From contig CAZAGI010000013.1 of the NCBI GenBank assembly GCA_964484765.1, positions 1-64,000 of the forward strand: DNA of 64,000 nucleotides. Direction: 5' to 3'. The notes under the pieces are model-generated. The model was not told where the DNA came from. It saw only the letters and a list, made by a program, of their open reading frames with translations, and ran no database searches. The translations under genes and the position numbers were made by a program. How positions within the stretch are numbered: the stretch's first letter is position 1; each line of letters starts with the position of its first letter. Source of the DNA: DSVQ01 sp964484765 (GTDB taxonomy: Bacteria > Planctomycetota > Planctomycetia > Planctomycetales > Planctomycetaceae). Below, piece by piece: positions 25,933-35,283 of the stretch.

Positions 25933-28173
25933 TTACTTGATCTCCCACACGCGGACGGCGCCATCACGGCCACCGGACGCCAGCAGTGTGCCGTCTCGGT
26001 TGAAGGCCACGGCATGAATGGCAATCTTGTGGCCGAGGTACGTGTCCTGCAGCGTGCCAGCCGTCGCATCCCAGAGTTTGACAACGCCGTCATGTCCGCC
26101 GGTGGCCAAACGCAAGCCATCAGGAGAAAAGGCGACAGCCCAGATGTCTCCGTCGTGGCCCTCCCACGAATTGACCAACTGACCGTTGCCGGTGTCCCAG
26201 ACCCGTACGGTCTTGTCCCAACCCACAGACGCCAGCCGCCGCCCGTCGTGGTTGAATGCCAGACCATAGACCGGGCCGGTATGGCCCGAGAGCGGCAGCT
26301 TTTGCGTCAACGACTTCGCATTCCAAAGGTGAATGGTCTTGTCGGTCCCCGCGGTTGCCAGGGTGTCGTCGTTGGGAGACAGTGCCACGGCATAAACCGC
26401 TCCCGTTTGCTGCACTTCGGCAATCGGTTGACCGGGACTCTCTAATGACCAGCCACGCACATGTCCATCGCGAACGCCAGCGAACAGATGGCGGTCATCG
26501 TGTGAGAGCGCCAGTCCGCGAACGGCATTGGGATGCGTGAAAGTTTGAACGGGCTGGGACTCCGGCATCTTCCACAACTTGACGAATCCGTCATCACCGG
26601 CGGTGACTAACCGTTCGCCATCGGGTGAAAACTGAGCCGACCAGACCACGCCCCGGTGCGCGGGAATGGTGGATTTGACGCTTTGCGTGGCCCAGTCCCA
26701 CAACCGCACAGTACCGTCTTCGACCGCCATCGCGACCGTGTCACTAGCGGGATTGAACGCGACCGACCACACGGTCCCGGCATTCGCACTTAATACGGCG
26801 ACCGGTTCCGCGGAGGACGTGAACTTCGAGGGGTCCGTGGTGGTTATCGGTGCGGGCAAAACGGGAACCGTGGGACTCGGCTTCCGCCCAGGCAGGAATG
26901 TTCCCACCAGCAAACCCACCAGCAACAAGGACCCGCCGATGCCCATCGTCCAGCGGCGATTTCTGGCGTGAATCGACCGCAATTCGTCCTGGCATACTGT
27001 CGGCACTTCGTCCGACGTGGTTTTCATCAACGCCCACTCGTATTCGAACAATTCGGCGAGCAGCACGGCCGATTGAATCCGCCGCTCGGGCTTTTTCTCC
27101 AGCAATTGCTCGATGGTACCGGAGAGCCATTCGGGAATCGCCGGGTTCAATTCGCGAATCGGTTGCGGATTCGATTGTGCAATCTGCTTGAGAATCGCGA
27201 GGGCCGAATTCCCGTGGAACGGCGGCTTTCCCACGCTCATTTCGTACAGAATGGCTCCGAGACTGAAGAGATCGGAACGCGGATCGGCTTCTTCACCCTC
27301 GGCCTGCTCGGGCGCCATGTACAGCGGCGTGCCGGTTACAAACCCCGTGCGCGTCAGTTTCACATCATCCGCCACCCGCGCGAGACCAAAATCGGTCAAT
27401 TTGACACGATCGTTCGGTGGTTCGAGCAGAATGTTGCCCGGCTTGATGTCGCGGTGAATCAACCCCTGCGCATGCGCCGCGGCTAATCCCTGTGCCGCCT
27501 GCAGACCGATCCGCACAATCTCGCGCACCGGCATCGTCTTCACCCGCGTCAGACGCTCTTCCAGTGTTTCTCCGGAAATCAGCTGCATGACGAGGTATGG
27601 CAAACCATCGCCGCCGTCGCGCTCGACTTGATGCACCGCAACGACGTTTTCATGCGTGATCGACGCTGCTGCGCGGGCTTCCCGGCAGAAACGCTGCCGC
27701 GAAAGTTCGTCGCCGGCCAATTCCGGATCGAGGACCTTGATCGCGACGTGCCGTTGCAAGCGTGAATCAAACGCTTCCAGCACAATCCCCATGCCGCCCC
27801 GACCGATGATTCGCATCACGTCGAATTGCGCGAGCCGGCCGAGATACGCTGGATCGGTCGGTGGCTGCAGAAACTCCAGCGACGGTGTTGCCCGGCGCGG
27901 TGTCTGGCGCGGGATGAACGTTTCCTGAAGGACGTTGTTCAGTTCCTTGATTGCCGGCCAGTAGGCCGACTCGGAACCCGGCGCAGCGACATCCAGACGG
28001 TGAACGATTTGCGATAGGCCGGTCCCGTCCGTCGCCAGTTCTTCCAACTTCGCCTGGCAGCATTCGCACGAATCCATGTGGGCCGTACATTGCTGCTGCC
28101 GTTCCCCCGACAACGAACCCTCGAGCAATTGTCGAAGTTCGTCCCGCTCGGGGCAATTTCTGATCGCCGACAT
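25933..28173 (-). CDS. Ser/Thr protein kinase with ZAS-like N-terminus and seven WD40 repeats
   Basis: A 746-residue membrane kinase. Residues 7-39 hold Cys7 and an HX3CX2C zinc signature (His32, Cys36, Cys39), as in zinc anti-sigma domains. The kinase domain follows: glycine loop IGRGGMGIV (123-131), Lys146, HRDIKPGNIL (240-249), DFG (261-263) and APEQ. A transmembrane helix lies near 409-428, and seven WD40 repeats (about 460-746, each with a VWSVAFNP-like core) are predicted outside the cytoplasm. It starts one base after the stop of the ECF sigma gene, so the two are co-translated. It plausibly senses an envelope signal and controls that sigma factor. Confidence 0.92.
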   Translation of the reverse strand: MSAIRNCPERDELRQLLEGSLSGERQQQCTAHMDSCECCQAKLEELATDGTGLSQIVHRLDVAAPGSESAYWPAIKELNNVLQETFIPRQTPRRATPSLEFLQPPTDPAYLGRLAQFDVMRIIGRGGMGIVLEAFDSRLQRHVAIKVLDPELAGDELSRQRFCREARAAASITHENVVAVHQVERDGGDGLPYLVMQLISGETLEERLTRVKTMPVREIVRIGLQAAQGLAAAHAQGLIHRDIKPGNILLEPPNDRVKLTDFGLARVADDVKLTRTGFVTGTPLYMAPEQAEGEEADPRSDLFSLGAILYEMSVGKPPFHGNSALAILKQIAQSNPQPIRELNPAIPEWLSGTIEQLLEKKPERRIQSAVLLAELFEYEWALMKTTSDEVPTVCQDELRSIHARNRRWTMGIGGSLLLVGLLVGTFLPGRKPSPTVPVLPAPITTTDPSKFTSSAEPVAVLSANAGTVWSVAFNPASDTVAMAVEDGTVRLWDWATQSVKSTIPAHRGVVWSAQFSPDGERLVTAGDDGFVKLWKMPESQPVQTFTHPNAVRGLALSHDDRHLFAGVRDGHVRGWSLESPGQPIAEVQQTGAVYAVALSPNDDTLATAGTDKTIHLWNAKSLTQKLPLSGHTGPVYGLAFNHDGRRLASVGWDKTVRVWDTGNGQLVNSWEGHDGDIWAVAFSPDGLRLATGGHDGVVKLWDATAGTLQDTYLGHKIAIHAVAFNRDGTLLASGGRDGAVRVWEIK

Positions 28174-28174
28174 G

Positions 28175-28783
28175 CTAATTCTCTTCCTGTCGACGAAGGG
28201 CGTCGACTTCCTGCTTCAGACGGGCCAGCACCCGGCTTTTCGCCACGTACACGGCTCCGGCGGACAAGTTTAGTTGCGAGGAGACGTCAGCCACGGCCTG
28301 TCCCTCGACTGCGGTGAGCCAGAAGGCGCGCCAGGTCGATTCCTGAAATTCGGGCTGCACCTGTTCCATGGCGATGGCCGCCAACCGTCGCTGATATTCC
28401 AATTCCCAGGTGTCGGCACCATCCGCGGCTTCGGGCTGCGCTTCGAGCAGGCGATTCGTGCTCGTGTCCCCGGTACCTTGGGGACGGATGCGACGAGCCG
28501 AGAGGAAATTGAACACTTTGTTGCGGGTGATCGTGAATAGCCAGCCGCGAAAAGTTCCCTGCTGACGATCGTAGTCGAGCCGGCCGATCGCTGTGGAAAC
28601 CGAACGCAAGACGTCCTGCATCAAGTCGGTGGCATCCGCGTCTTGCAGGCCGCGTTTGCGGGCAAAGCCGTAAACCACCGGGCCATAGAGTTCCATGAAC
28701 TCGTGCCAGGCGTTGGTATTGTCTCCATTGCGAAGTCGAACCAGCAGACTGGCGCGGGTCAGTGGAGAATCGTCGACGGACAT
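28175..28783 (-). CDS. ECF-type RNA polymerase sigma factor
   Basis: A 202-residue sigma-70 family ECF factor. Region 2 is at about residues 25-95 (FMELYGPVVYGFARKRGL, DATDLMQDVLRSV, GTFRGWLFTITRNKVFNFL) and region 4 at about 125-190 (WRAFWLTAVEGQAVADVSSQL, VYVAKSRVLARLKQEV). The ATG at 28783 is used; a GTG ten codons upstream is also possible, and neither has a strong ribosome site. It is followed after one base by the kinase-WD40 gene, the planctomycete pairing in which the ECF factor is governed by a linked Ser/Thr kinase. It probably directs RNA polymerase to a small envelope regulon. Confidence 0.92.
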   Translation of the reverse strand: MSVDDSPLTRASLLVRLRNGDNTNAWHEFMELYGPVVYGFARKRGLQDADATDLMQDVLRSVSTAIGRLDYDRQQGTFRGWLFTITRNKVFNFLSARRIRPQGTGDTSTNRLLEAQPEAADGADTWELEYQRRLAAIAMEQVQPEFQESTWRAFWLTAVEGQAVADVSSQLNLSAGAVYVAKSRVLARLKQEVDALRRQEEN

Positions 28784-29303
28784 GGTTCTGCCAAAGAGAT
28801 TCGGTTCCCGCACGCGAAGAAATCATCGCGGGCACTGGCGAACGCTTCGTCAGGCATGATACGCATCTCGCAGCAAGTGGACGAGGATCCCGCACCAATG
28901 ATGCCGAACTTTCGATCTGTGGCACAGCACCGCGCGACCCAATGTCAGTCATCACCTATAGTCTTCTTCTTCTCGACGAGGGGGTGATAGTCGGTACGAC
29001 ACGGCATTTCTGTGCCGCGCTGTTGTTAAGATGAGTACCAGCAGGATCCGCGGGTCTTACAGCGATTCTTCTTGACCGCGCGAGAAAGCTGGAATTCGAC
29101 GCGGTCTCGGAAAAAATTCGGATTCCGTGCAAGACTCCGTGACGAGGCCGGTAATCTCAATATCAGGCCGACGCGAACCCCGGTGGGAAACCAGGGACGT
29201 ATCGCTCTGAAACTTGTTCGCGGTGAACGAGTTGAGTGAGAGTCACCAGAGGTGGGGCAAGTCGTTCCTGCTCTTCAGTCCAGAGCTTTCAGAAAGAAGA
29301 ATC
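28784..29303. other. Intergenic region between ECF sigma factor and SDR genes
   Basis: About 520 bp between divergent units. Short frames here have no recognisable product. I see no convincing sigma-70 promoter, terminator or RNA fold; an ECF-type promoter would not be found by the motifs I looked for. Confidence 0.45.
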
Positions 29304-30056
29304 ATGTCTCAGAAACTGCAAGGCAAAGTGGCGGTTGTGACCGGGGCGTCCAAGGGAATCGGCGCCGCGATCGCGTCGCATCTCGCTCAGGAAGGGGCCG
29401 CGGTTGTCGTCAATTATTCATCGAGCAAAGAGGGTGCCGACCGCGTTGTGAGTGAGATCGTCGGCAGCGGCGGGAAAGCCGTCGCCGTGCAAGCCAGTGT
29501 GGCCAAGTCCGCCGACATCCAGCGACTGTTTGCGGAAACGAAAAAGGCCTTCGGTCATGTCGACATCCTCGTCAACAATGCCGGTATTTATGAATTCTCA
29601 CCGCTCGAATCGATTACTCCGGAGCATTTCCACAAACAGTTCGATCTGAATGTGTTGGGGTTGCTCCTGACGACGCAGGAAGCTGTCAAGCATTTTCCGA
29701 AAGATGGCGGGAACGTCGTGAATATCAGCTCAGTCGTATCGACGTCACCGGTTCCGAACGCCGCCGTATACAGCGCGACAAAGGCGGCCGTCGATGCCAT
29801 CACGCGGTCGCTGGCTGTGGAACTGGGGCCGCGCCAGATTCGCGTGAATGCGATCAACCCTGGGATGGTGGAAACGGAAGGGACGCACACCGCCGGGATC
29901 ACCGAGAGTGATTTTCGCAAGCAGATCGAGCAGCAAACGCCGCTCGGCCGCATCGGTCAGCCGCGCGATATCGCCACCGCTGCCGTCTATCTGTCGTCGA
30001 GTGACTCGGCGTGGATTACGGGCCAGACCCTGCAGATCGCCGGTGGCTTCCGCTAG
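29304..30056 (+). CDS. SDR family oxidoreductase (3-oxoacyl-ACP reductase-like)
   Basis: A 250-residue classical short-chain dehydrogenase. The cofactor motif TGASKGIG lies at residues 13-20, NNAG near 90, the catalytic Ser in NISS near 143, and YSATK with Tyr156 and Lys160. NYSSSKEGAD after beta-2 favours NADP(H). It ends in the usual GQTLQIAGG. It is closest in style to FabG-like or glucose-dehydrogenase-like SDRs, but it is isolated from fatty-acid genes, so the substrate is open. The frame extends 30 codons upstream; the ATG at 29304 has AGAAAGAAG upstream and matches the family start. Confidence 0.88.
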   Translation: MSQKLQGKVAVVTGASKGIGAAIASHLAQEGAAVVVNYSSSKEGADRVVSEIVGSGGKAVAVQASVAKSADIQRLFAETKKAFGHVDILVNNAGIYEFSPLESITPEHFHKQFDLNVLGLLLTTQEAVKHFPKDGGNVVNISSVVSTSPVPNAAVYSATKAAVDAITRSLAVELGPRQIRVNAINPGMVETEGTHTAGITESDFRKQIEQQTPLGRIGQPRDIATAAVYLSSSDSAWITGQTLQIAGGFR

Positions 30057-30072
30057 CCCATTCAGCCGGTCT

Positions 30073-30099
30073 GCGGCGGACGAAACACCTGTCCGCCGC
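30073..30099 (+). terminator. GC-rich hairpin after the SDR gene
   Basis: GCGGCGGAC pairs perfectly with GTCCGCCGC around a 9-nt loop, 17 bp after the SDR stop codon, extendable by one G-U and one C-G pair. No T-tract follows, so it may pause or protect the 3' end rather than terminate alone. Confidence 0.4.
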
Positions 30100-30240
30100 G
30101 GACGGGGCCGAATGCGCGACGACGACCCGCTGGAATTCTCCTGGCTGGAAGCGGGGCACGAGACTTTTTGACTGGCCGGAGCAAGCGGATTGGCACATGA
30201 TAACTCCAGTGAGTGAACCCATTCGCATGCTGGAAAAACG

Positions 30241-33171
30241 ATGCCTTCCGGAAGTCTGATTCGATACCTGTTGGGCGGTCTCGCGATCGCCATGTTTCTG
30301 GTCGTGGTCATCTGGTTCGGGATGGGCATCTCGGCGGCACAGTACGAGGAAGAGGGAAAAGCAGCACTCGCCCGGCAAGATCGTCCGGCAGCGATCCAAG
30401 CCTTTGAGCACGCCGTCCGGATTTCCCCCGAGATGGCTTCCGCCTGGAAATTGTTGGCTGACGCTTGCAGTCAAGATGGCCGGGTCGATCGTGCCCAGGA
30501 GGCGCTGGAAACGCTCGCGCGGCTTTCCCCGAACGATGCCGGTACGCTGGGGCTCGTCATCGGTGGTCGCTGGATGGCGAAGAACCAGGTCCGGCCGGCT
30601 GTTCGCGCGCTGCGTGTTTCCACCGTCGCGACTCCCAATGCGCCGGAAGGCTTTCGGTTGCTGGCACAAATTTACAGCGTGCTGGGCCAGAGGCGGGAAG
30701 TCGTCCAATGCTTGATGGCTCTGCTGCAACAGAAGGCGTTTACCGCCGAAGACCTCATCGTCTTGTCTTCTGTTAATCCGAGTGTTGACGATCCCGAGCG
30801 TCTGAAGCTGATCATCGCCGCCGATCCCGAGAACAAATCCGCCTTATTGCCTCTGGCGATGAAAGAACTGGATCAGAACCACGTGGAAGAAGCCCAGCGA
30901 ATTCTCAGCGAAATCATTGCCTTTGATCCCGAAGACCATGAGGCGCAAGGCATTCTCGGCGAGCTCTATGCCGATTTTCAGCCCGAGAAGTTTCTGGATT
31001 GGCACGCGCGGTTGTCGCCGACCGCCGAGAACGATTCCCGCATCTGGCTGGCGCGCGGGAAATGGTTGAATGCCATCGGTGAATCGTCATCGGCAATCCG
31101 CTGCCTGCATGAATCCGTCAGTCGCGAACCGTCAAACGTCGTCGCTGTCACGCTTTTGGGACAACTCCTGAAATCGCAGGGAGAAATCGAGCTGGGGAGT
31201 GGTTACACGGAATACGGCCGTCGACTGCAGAAGATCACCGACCTCAATCAGCGGTTGAATGAACCGCGCGGACGCGAGTACGTCGAACCGATGGTCGAGG
31301 AATTGGAAGCCGCGGGACGGTTGTGGGAAGCGTATGCCTGGTGCGTGACGTATGAACAAAACTTGGCCGAATCAAAAGAGGTTTTGCGGGCGACGCAACT
31401 TCGCATCCAGATGCAGTTGAGAATCGATCTTCCCCGCACTAAGCCCTCCGTCGTGCCCGGGTACCGTGTCGACTGGCAGCGGTTTCCGTTACCCGATTGG
31501 AAGCAGCTCAAGTCGCGTGATGTCAAGGCTGTTCCAACGACGCAACTGCCTCCATCCACGATCCGATTCGAAGATCGAACCGCACTCGCGCAGCTCGACT
31601 TTCGGTACGTGAATACCGCCGCCCAGGAAAGCGGGCACAAGATTTACGAAACAATGGGTGCCGGTGTTGCCGTGTTGGACTACGATCAGGATGGCTGGCC
31701 GGATCTGTACTTCCCGCAGGGAAAGCCGCTGCCGCTCGAGAGCGCGGACGGTCCCAGCGACGCGCTCTACCGCAATCAGCACGGAGAACGCTACTCGGCG
31801 GTGACCGCAACGACCGGAATTCACGAAACTACTTATTCGCACGGTGCAGCGATCGGCGATTTCGACAATGACGGTTTCCCCGACATCTATGTCGCGAACA
31901 TGGGCCGCAACACGCTGTTTCACAACCTGGGCGATGGCACGTTTGCCAATGTGACCGATAAAGCGGGCCTCCAGCAGCAGGTCTGGACCATCAGTTGCGC
32001 CATCGCTGATCTGAATGGCGACGGACTTCCCGAATTGTTCGATGTGAACTATGTGCAAGGTAAAGAACTACTCACTGCCACCTGTCTCGATCCGCATCGC
32101 CGGCCGGTGGTTTGCAGGCCCACGGTCTTTGATCCGGTTCTCGATACCGTGTCGCTGAATCTCGGCGACGGGCGATTTCAGGAAGTTCAGGAAATCGCGG
32201 GGCTCGACCTGCCGCAAGGGATGGGACTGGGGCTGGTGATTGCCGATTACAATGACGACCAACGCCTCGATGTCTTCGTTGCCAACGACATGACCGCCAA
32301 TTACCTGCTGATCAATGAAGCCGCGGGACCGGATCAGCCGCTGCGGTTTCGTGACGAAGCGTTCTTGCGCGGGGTCGCCCTGGACGCGAATGGATTGGCC
32401 CAGGCCTGCATGGGAGTCGCCTGCGCCGATGTCAACCGAGACGGACGACCGGATCTGCTGGTGACCAATTTCGCAAAGGAGTCCAACACGCTGTACCTGT
32501 CCGTTCCCGGCGGATTGTATCAGGATCTAACGCAGCGCGCCGGTTTGCGGGAACCCAGCTTTGAGCCACTCGGGTTTGGAACGCAGTTTCTGGATGCTGA
32601 CCGCGATGGTTGGTTTGATCTGGTCGTCGCCAACGGACACATTGACGAGTTCGTGGATGAGCCCTATCGCATGAAGCTGCAGTTGTTTCGTGGCGAACCG
32701 GACGGACGGTTTACAGAGCTCCTCGCGCCGCAAGCGGGCTCGCTGTTGGACGAATTGCGACTGGCGCGTGGCTTGGCGCGAGTCGATTGGAATCGCGACG
32801 GCCGAGTCGATTTTGTGACGACCGATCTGGAAAAGCCGCCGTTGCTCGCCGAGAACGTCACCGAATCCCCGAATCATGCTCTTCGTCTGAAACTGGTGGG
32901 AACGCAAAGCAATCGGGACGCGATCGGTGCCAAAGTCCGGGTGATCGTGGATTCAGCCGATGAACGCGTCTGTCAGGTGACCGCGGGTGACGGGTACGAA
33001 TCGAGCAATGAACGGATCGTTGATCTCGGTGTTGGTCACATCGAAAACGTGAGCCGAATCGAGATCGGCTGGCCCTCTGGAGCCACGTCGCGCTTTGAAA
33101 GCGTCTCCTGTCAAGACACCTGGCTGGCGATCGAAGGTCGTTCTGCTTTGGTCTCGATGTCCCCACAGTGA
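30241..33171 (+). CDS. TPR / FG-GAP / ASPIC-UnbV (CRTAC1-type) membrane-anchored protein
   Basis: A 976-residue protein. A signal anchor (about residues 10-30, LGGLAIAMFLVVVIWFGMG) is followed by TPR repeats (about 35-370). A propeller of FG-GAP/VCBS type follows (about 440-870) with at least seven calcium-loop motifs of DxDxDGxxD style, for example DYDQDGWPDLYF, DFDNDGFPDIYV and DVNRDGRPDLLV. The C-terminus is a UnbV_ASPIC domain (RLKLVGTQSNRDAIGAKVRV, ending in IEIGWPSG). Planctomycetes carry many such proteins; adhesive or polymer-binding roles are assumed, but the function is unproven. A 184-bp gap precedes it. Confidence 0.88.
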   Translation: MPSGSLIRYLLGGLAIAMFLVVVIWFGMGISAAQYEEEGKAALARQDRPAAIQAFEHAVRISPEMASAWKLLADACSQDGRVDRAQEALETLARLSPNDAGTLGLVIGGRWMAKNQVRPAVRALRVSTVATPNAPEGFRLLAQIYSVLGQRREVVQCLMALLQQKAFTAEDLIVLSSVNPSVDDPERLKLIIAADPENKSALLPLAMKELDQNHVEEAQRILSEIIAFDPEDHEAQGILGELYADFQPEKFLDWHARLSPTAENDSRIWLARGKWLNAIGESSSAIRCLHESVSREPSNVVAVTLLGQLLKSQGEIELGSGYTEYGRRLQKITDLNQRLNEPRGREYVEPMVEELEAAGRLWEAYAWCVTYEQNLAESKEVLRATQLRIQMQLRIDLPRTKPSVVPGYRVDWQRFPLPDWKQLKSRDVKAVPTTQLPPSTIRFEDRTALAQLDFRYVNTAAQESGHKIYETMGAGVAVLDYDQDGWPDLYFPQGKPLPLESADGPSDALYRNQHGERYSAVTATTGIHETTYSHGAAIGDFDNDGFPDIYVANMGRNTLFHNLGDGTFANVTDKAGLQQQVWTISCAIADLNGDGLPELFDVNYVQGKELLTATCLDPHRRPVVCRPTVFDPVLDTVSLNLGDGRFQEVQEIAGLDLPQGMGLGLVIADYNDDQRLDVFVANDMTANYLLINEAAGPDQPLRFRDEAFLRGVALDANGLAQACMGVACADVNRDGRPDLLVTNFAKESNTLYLSVPGGLYQDLTQRAGLREPSFEPLGFGTQFLDADRDGWFDLVVANGHIDEFVDEPYRMKLQLFRGEPDGRFTELLAPQAGSLLDELRLARGLARVDWNRDGRVDFVTTDLEKPPLLAENVTESPNHALRLKLVGTQSNRDAIGAKVRVIVDSADERVCQVTAGDGYESSNERIVDLGVGHIENVSRIEIGWPSGATSRFESVSCQDTWLAIEGRSALVSMSPQ

Positions 33172-33603
33172 TGTTCGGTTGAACATGCGTGGAAATCCTC
33201 CGTCGAGTCATCGCCAGAACACACTGTCATTCAGCCAAGTCGAGCCTTGTTCCAGAACTATCTACGGGTTACTGCCTATCAGTGATCCCTGTAAGCTCGG
33301 CGCAGGTGTCTGCTGACAGGCGCAGTGCTGGTAGAACTGCTTAGTTGTTGCGACTTCGTGCGCAGAACATTTGCAGAGCCTGGCAAGCGATCATTTCCGT
33401 GGTCGCACACTCCATTGGTGTGAGAAACGGAAACAACCGTCGCTCTCAAGAGTTGCAGCCGACATCGTGTGTTTCAACAACAATCGGCACGCAAACTGCG
33501 AAGCAGTGATGTCGCGAAGGGCCGACGAAGGCGATTGCAGAAGTGTCGCTGCGTGTGCGCTGAAGGTGTCGGTCGACCTCGCATAGTGAAAGGAACAGAC
33601 GCG
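33172..33603. other. Intergenic region before a small lipoprotein gene
   Basis: About 430 bp with no credible gene. A 6-bp hairpin (ATGTTC and GAACAT around GGTT, 33171-33186) begins at the preceding stop and lacks a T-tract. Base composition is slightly more AT-rich than in the neighbouring genes. I could not identify a clear promoter. Confidence 0.45.
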
Positions 33604-34089
33604 GTGAAATCGTTGCGACCGTATGCCGGTGCGGTTCTCTCAGTCGTGGTGTTCGGTCTATTTGCTGGTTGCAGTGGTGGTCAGAAGGCACCGGTCGAAA
33701 AGCTGGTGAACGGTTCGGGAGCCGTGAAGGTCGATGGCAAGCCGGCCAGCGGCGTGCGGATCCGTCTCACGCCCATTAACGAAACGAAAAGCGTGGGTGG
33801 TGCCTGGGCCGTGACGAAAGATGATGGCTCGTTCTCGCTCACACACTGGTCGAACAAGGAAGGGATTGCACCGGGTTCGTATCTGATTACGTTCTCGAAG
33901 CTCGTGAAGCCCGATGGAACTCCGCTGGGCGAAACCGATTCTCCCGCGCTGGTGCAAGCGAAAGAGCTAATCTCGGCGAAGTGGAGCAACCCCGAACCCG
34001 AGCAAATGGCCGCGGTCATGCGCCGTGTCGACGTTCCCGATAGCGGCAAGCAGGACATTGAGTTCTCGATCACTTCATCGAAGCGCTAA
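33604..34089 (+). CDS. Small lipoprotein with carboxypeptidase-regulatory-like fold
   Basis: A 161-residue lipoprotein with lipobox LFAGC (Cys23). The remainder reads as a single Ig-like carboxypeptidase-regulatory/transthyretin-type domain (GAVKVDGKPASGVRIRLTP, DDGSFSLTHW, APGSYLITFSKL). Such short lipoproteins frequently accompany DUF1559 genes in planctomycetes, as here with the gene at 34182. The start is GTG at 33604, chosen because AAAGGAA lies eight bases upstream; the longer frame has no signal peptide at its N-terminus. The function is unknown; it is probably a cell-envelope component. Confidence 0.82.
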   Translation: MKSLRPYAGAVLSVVVFGLFAGCSGGQKAPVEKLVNGSGAVKVDGKPASGVRIRLTPINETKSVGGAWAVTKDDGSFSLTHWSNKEGIAPGSYLITFSKLVKPDGTPLGETDSPALVQAKELISAKWSNPEPEQMAAVMRRVDVPDSGKQDIEFSITSSKR

Positions 34090-34125
34090 TTGCCGCACGG
34101 AATGAAGTGCTCCCTGCTCACTTTT

Positions 34126-34146
34126 TTCGAAGAATGTTTCTTCGAA
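34126..34146. repeat. 9-bp perfect hairpin upstream of the DUF1559 gene
   Basis: TTCGAAGAA pairs with TTCTTCGAA around a 3-nt loop. It lies 36 bp after the lipoprotein stop and 35 bp before the DUF1559 start. A run of six Ts precedes it, and the T-rich sequence beyond it is interrupted. It could be a weak terminator, a processing site giving different levels of the two products, or an operator. Confidence 0.45.
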
Positions 34147-34169
34147 CTGCATTCTCGTTTTGATTTTTC

Positions 34170-34175
34170 GAGGAG
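34170..34175 (+). promoter_or_regulatory. Ribosome-binding site selecting a TTG start
   Basis: GAGGAG lies six bases before TTG at 34182. It is the strongest ribosome site in this stretch and fixes a TTG start for the DUF1559 gene. No ATG occurs in frame before the pilin-like signal. Confidence 0.7.
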
Positions 34176-34181
34176 ATTCGC

Positions 34182-35204
34182 TTGAAGATTTGTGGCCGTT
34201 TCGGCGTTCTTGCGCGATCGAAGCGCGAGACAAGAGCCTTTACCCTGATCGAGCTGCTCGTCGTCATCGCGATCATTGCCATTTTGATCGCCTTGTTACT
34301 GCCCGCTGTGCAGCAGGCGCGTGAAGCCGCCCGGCGCACGCAGTGCAAAAACAATTTGAAGCAGATTGGGTTGTCGCTGCACAACTATCACGACACGTTT
34401 TCGATGTTCCCCTATGCGAGCAATGCCGCCGCGTCGACGGTGAATAGCAATCCCTCGTTCATGACGGCGTACAAGAACCAGACAGGCTGGGTTCTGCTGC
34501 TGCCGTATTTTGATCAGGGGCCGCTGTACAACACGATTGATCACAACGCCGCGATGGGGCGCTGGAGAAACGGTGGCAGCTTGCCGCTGGCCGGAAACGG
34601 TCCGACCGCCGGCAATGCCGCGGCTAGCGGGACCAAACTCGCCGCGCTTCTGTGTCCGTCGGATAGCGGCAGGCCAACATTCCCGGGCTTCGATGGAAAC
34701 TACGGCTGCGAAACGAACATCCCCTCGTACAAATCCACCTACGGATTCAGCGCCAGCGGGCAACCGTCGACGTTGTGGGGAAACCTTGGTCAAACGACCC
34801 GCACCATGTTCGGAGCCCAATCGAACACGAACATGCGCGACCTCAGCGACGGCAGCAGCAATACGATCGCCATCGCGGAAACGACGCTCAATGTTTACGA
34901 CGGTGTCACCGGGTCTTGGGCCTGCAATCAGCACGTCGGCAACGGTGTCGACTTCGCGAACCTGAACGGTCAACGGAAGATCAACGACTGGGACTGCTGC
35001 GGCTGGGGACCCGGGACGCCGTGGAGCATCAAAAACCCCCCTGGAACGTTGGGGGAATGGGGTTCGGTCGGCAGTATGCACACAGGCGGTCTCCAGGTCC
35101 TGCTGGGCGACGGCACCGTTCGCTTCATCAGCGAAAACATCGACGCCGCCACTCGTCAGCGGTTGGGCTACATCGCCGATGGAAATCCGCTCGGCGAATT
35201 CTAA
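34182..35204 (+). CDS. DUF1559 pseudopilin-like protein
   Basis: A 340-residue protein with a type IV prepilin/pseudopilin N-terminus: a basic leader, then A/FTLIELLVVIAIIAILIALL, with cleavage expected before Phe and Glu at +5. It continues with LLPAVQQAREAARRTQC, the standard DUF1559 junction. The globular part has WVLLLPYFDQGPLY, LLCPSD and the C-terminal block MHTGGLQVLLGDGTVRFISENID. Planctomycetes hold dozens of paralogues; a surface or secretion-associated fibre role is assumed. It uses a TTG start with a strong GAGGAG site. A strong terminator follows, and the upstream small lipoprotein is its probable operon partner. Confidence 0.93.
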   Translation: MKICGRFGVLARSKRETRAFTLIELLVVIAIIAILIALLLPAVQQAREAARRTQCKNNLKQIGLSLHNYHDTFSMFPYASNAAASTVNSNPSFMTAYKNQTGWVLLLPYFDQGPLYNTIDHNAAMGRWRNGGSLPLAGNGPTAGNAAASGTKLAALLCPSDSGRPTFPGFDGNYGCETNIPSYKSTYGFSASGQPSTLWGNLGQTTRTMFGAQSNTNMRDLSDGSSNTIAIAETTLNVYDGVTGSWACNQHVGNGVDFANLNGQRKINDWDCCGWGPGTPWSIKNPPGTLGEWGSVGSMHTGGLQVLLGDGTVRFISENIDAATRQRLGYIADGNPLGEF

Positions 35205-35252
35205 TCCACGGTACAGCCCCTCCGGCATTTCCTGATGGTTCGTCACACTCGG

Positions 35253-35283
35253 AAAGCCCCTGATTGCAGGGGCTTTCTTTTTT
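35253..35283 (+). terminator. Intrinsic terminator after the DUF1559 gene
   Basis: AAAGCCCCTG pairs perfectly with CAGGGGCTTT around a 4-nt loop and is followed by CTTTTTT. A textbook Rho-independent terminator 48 bp after the stop codon. Confidence 0.93.
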
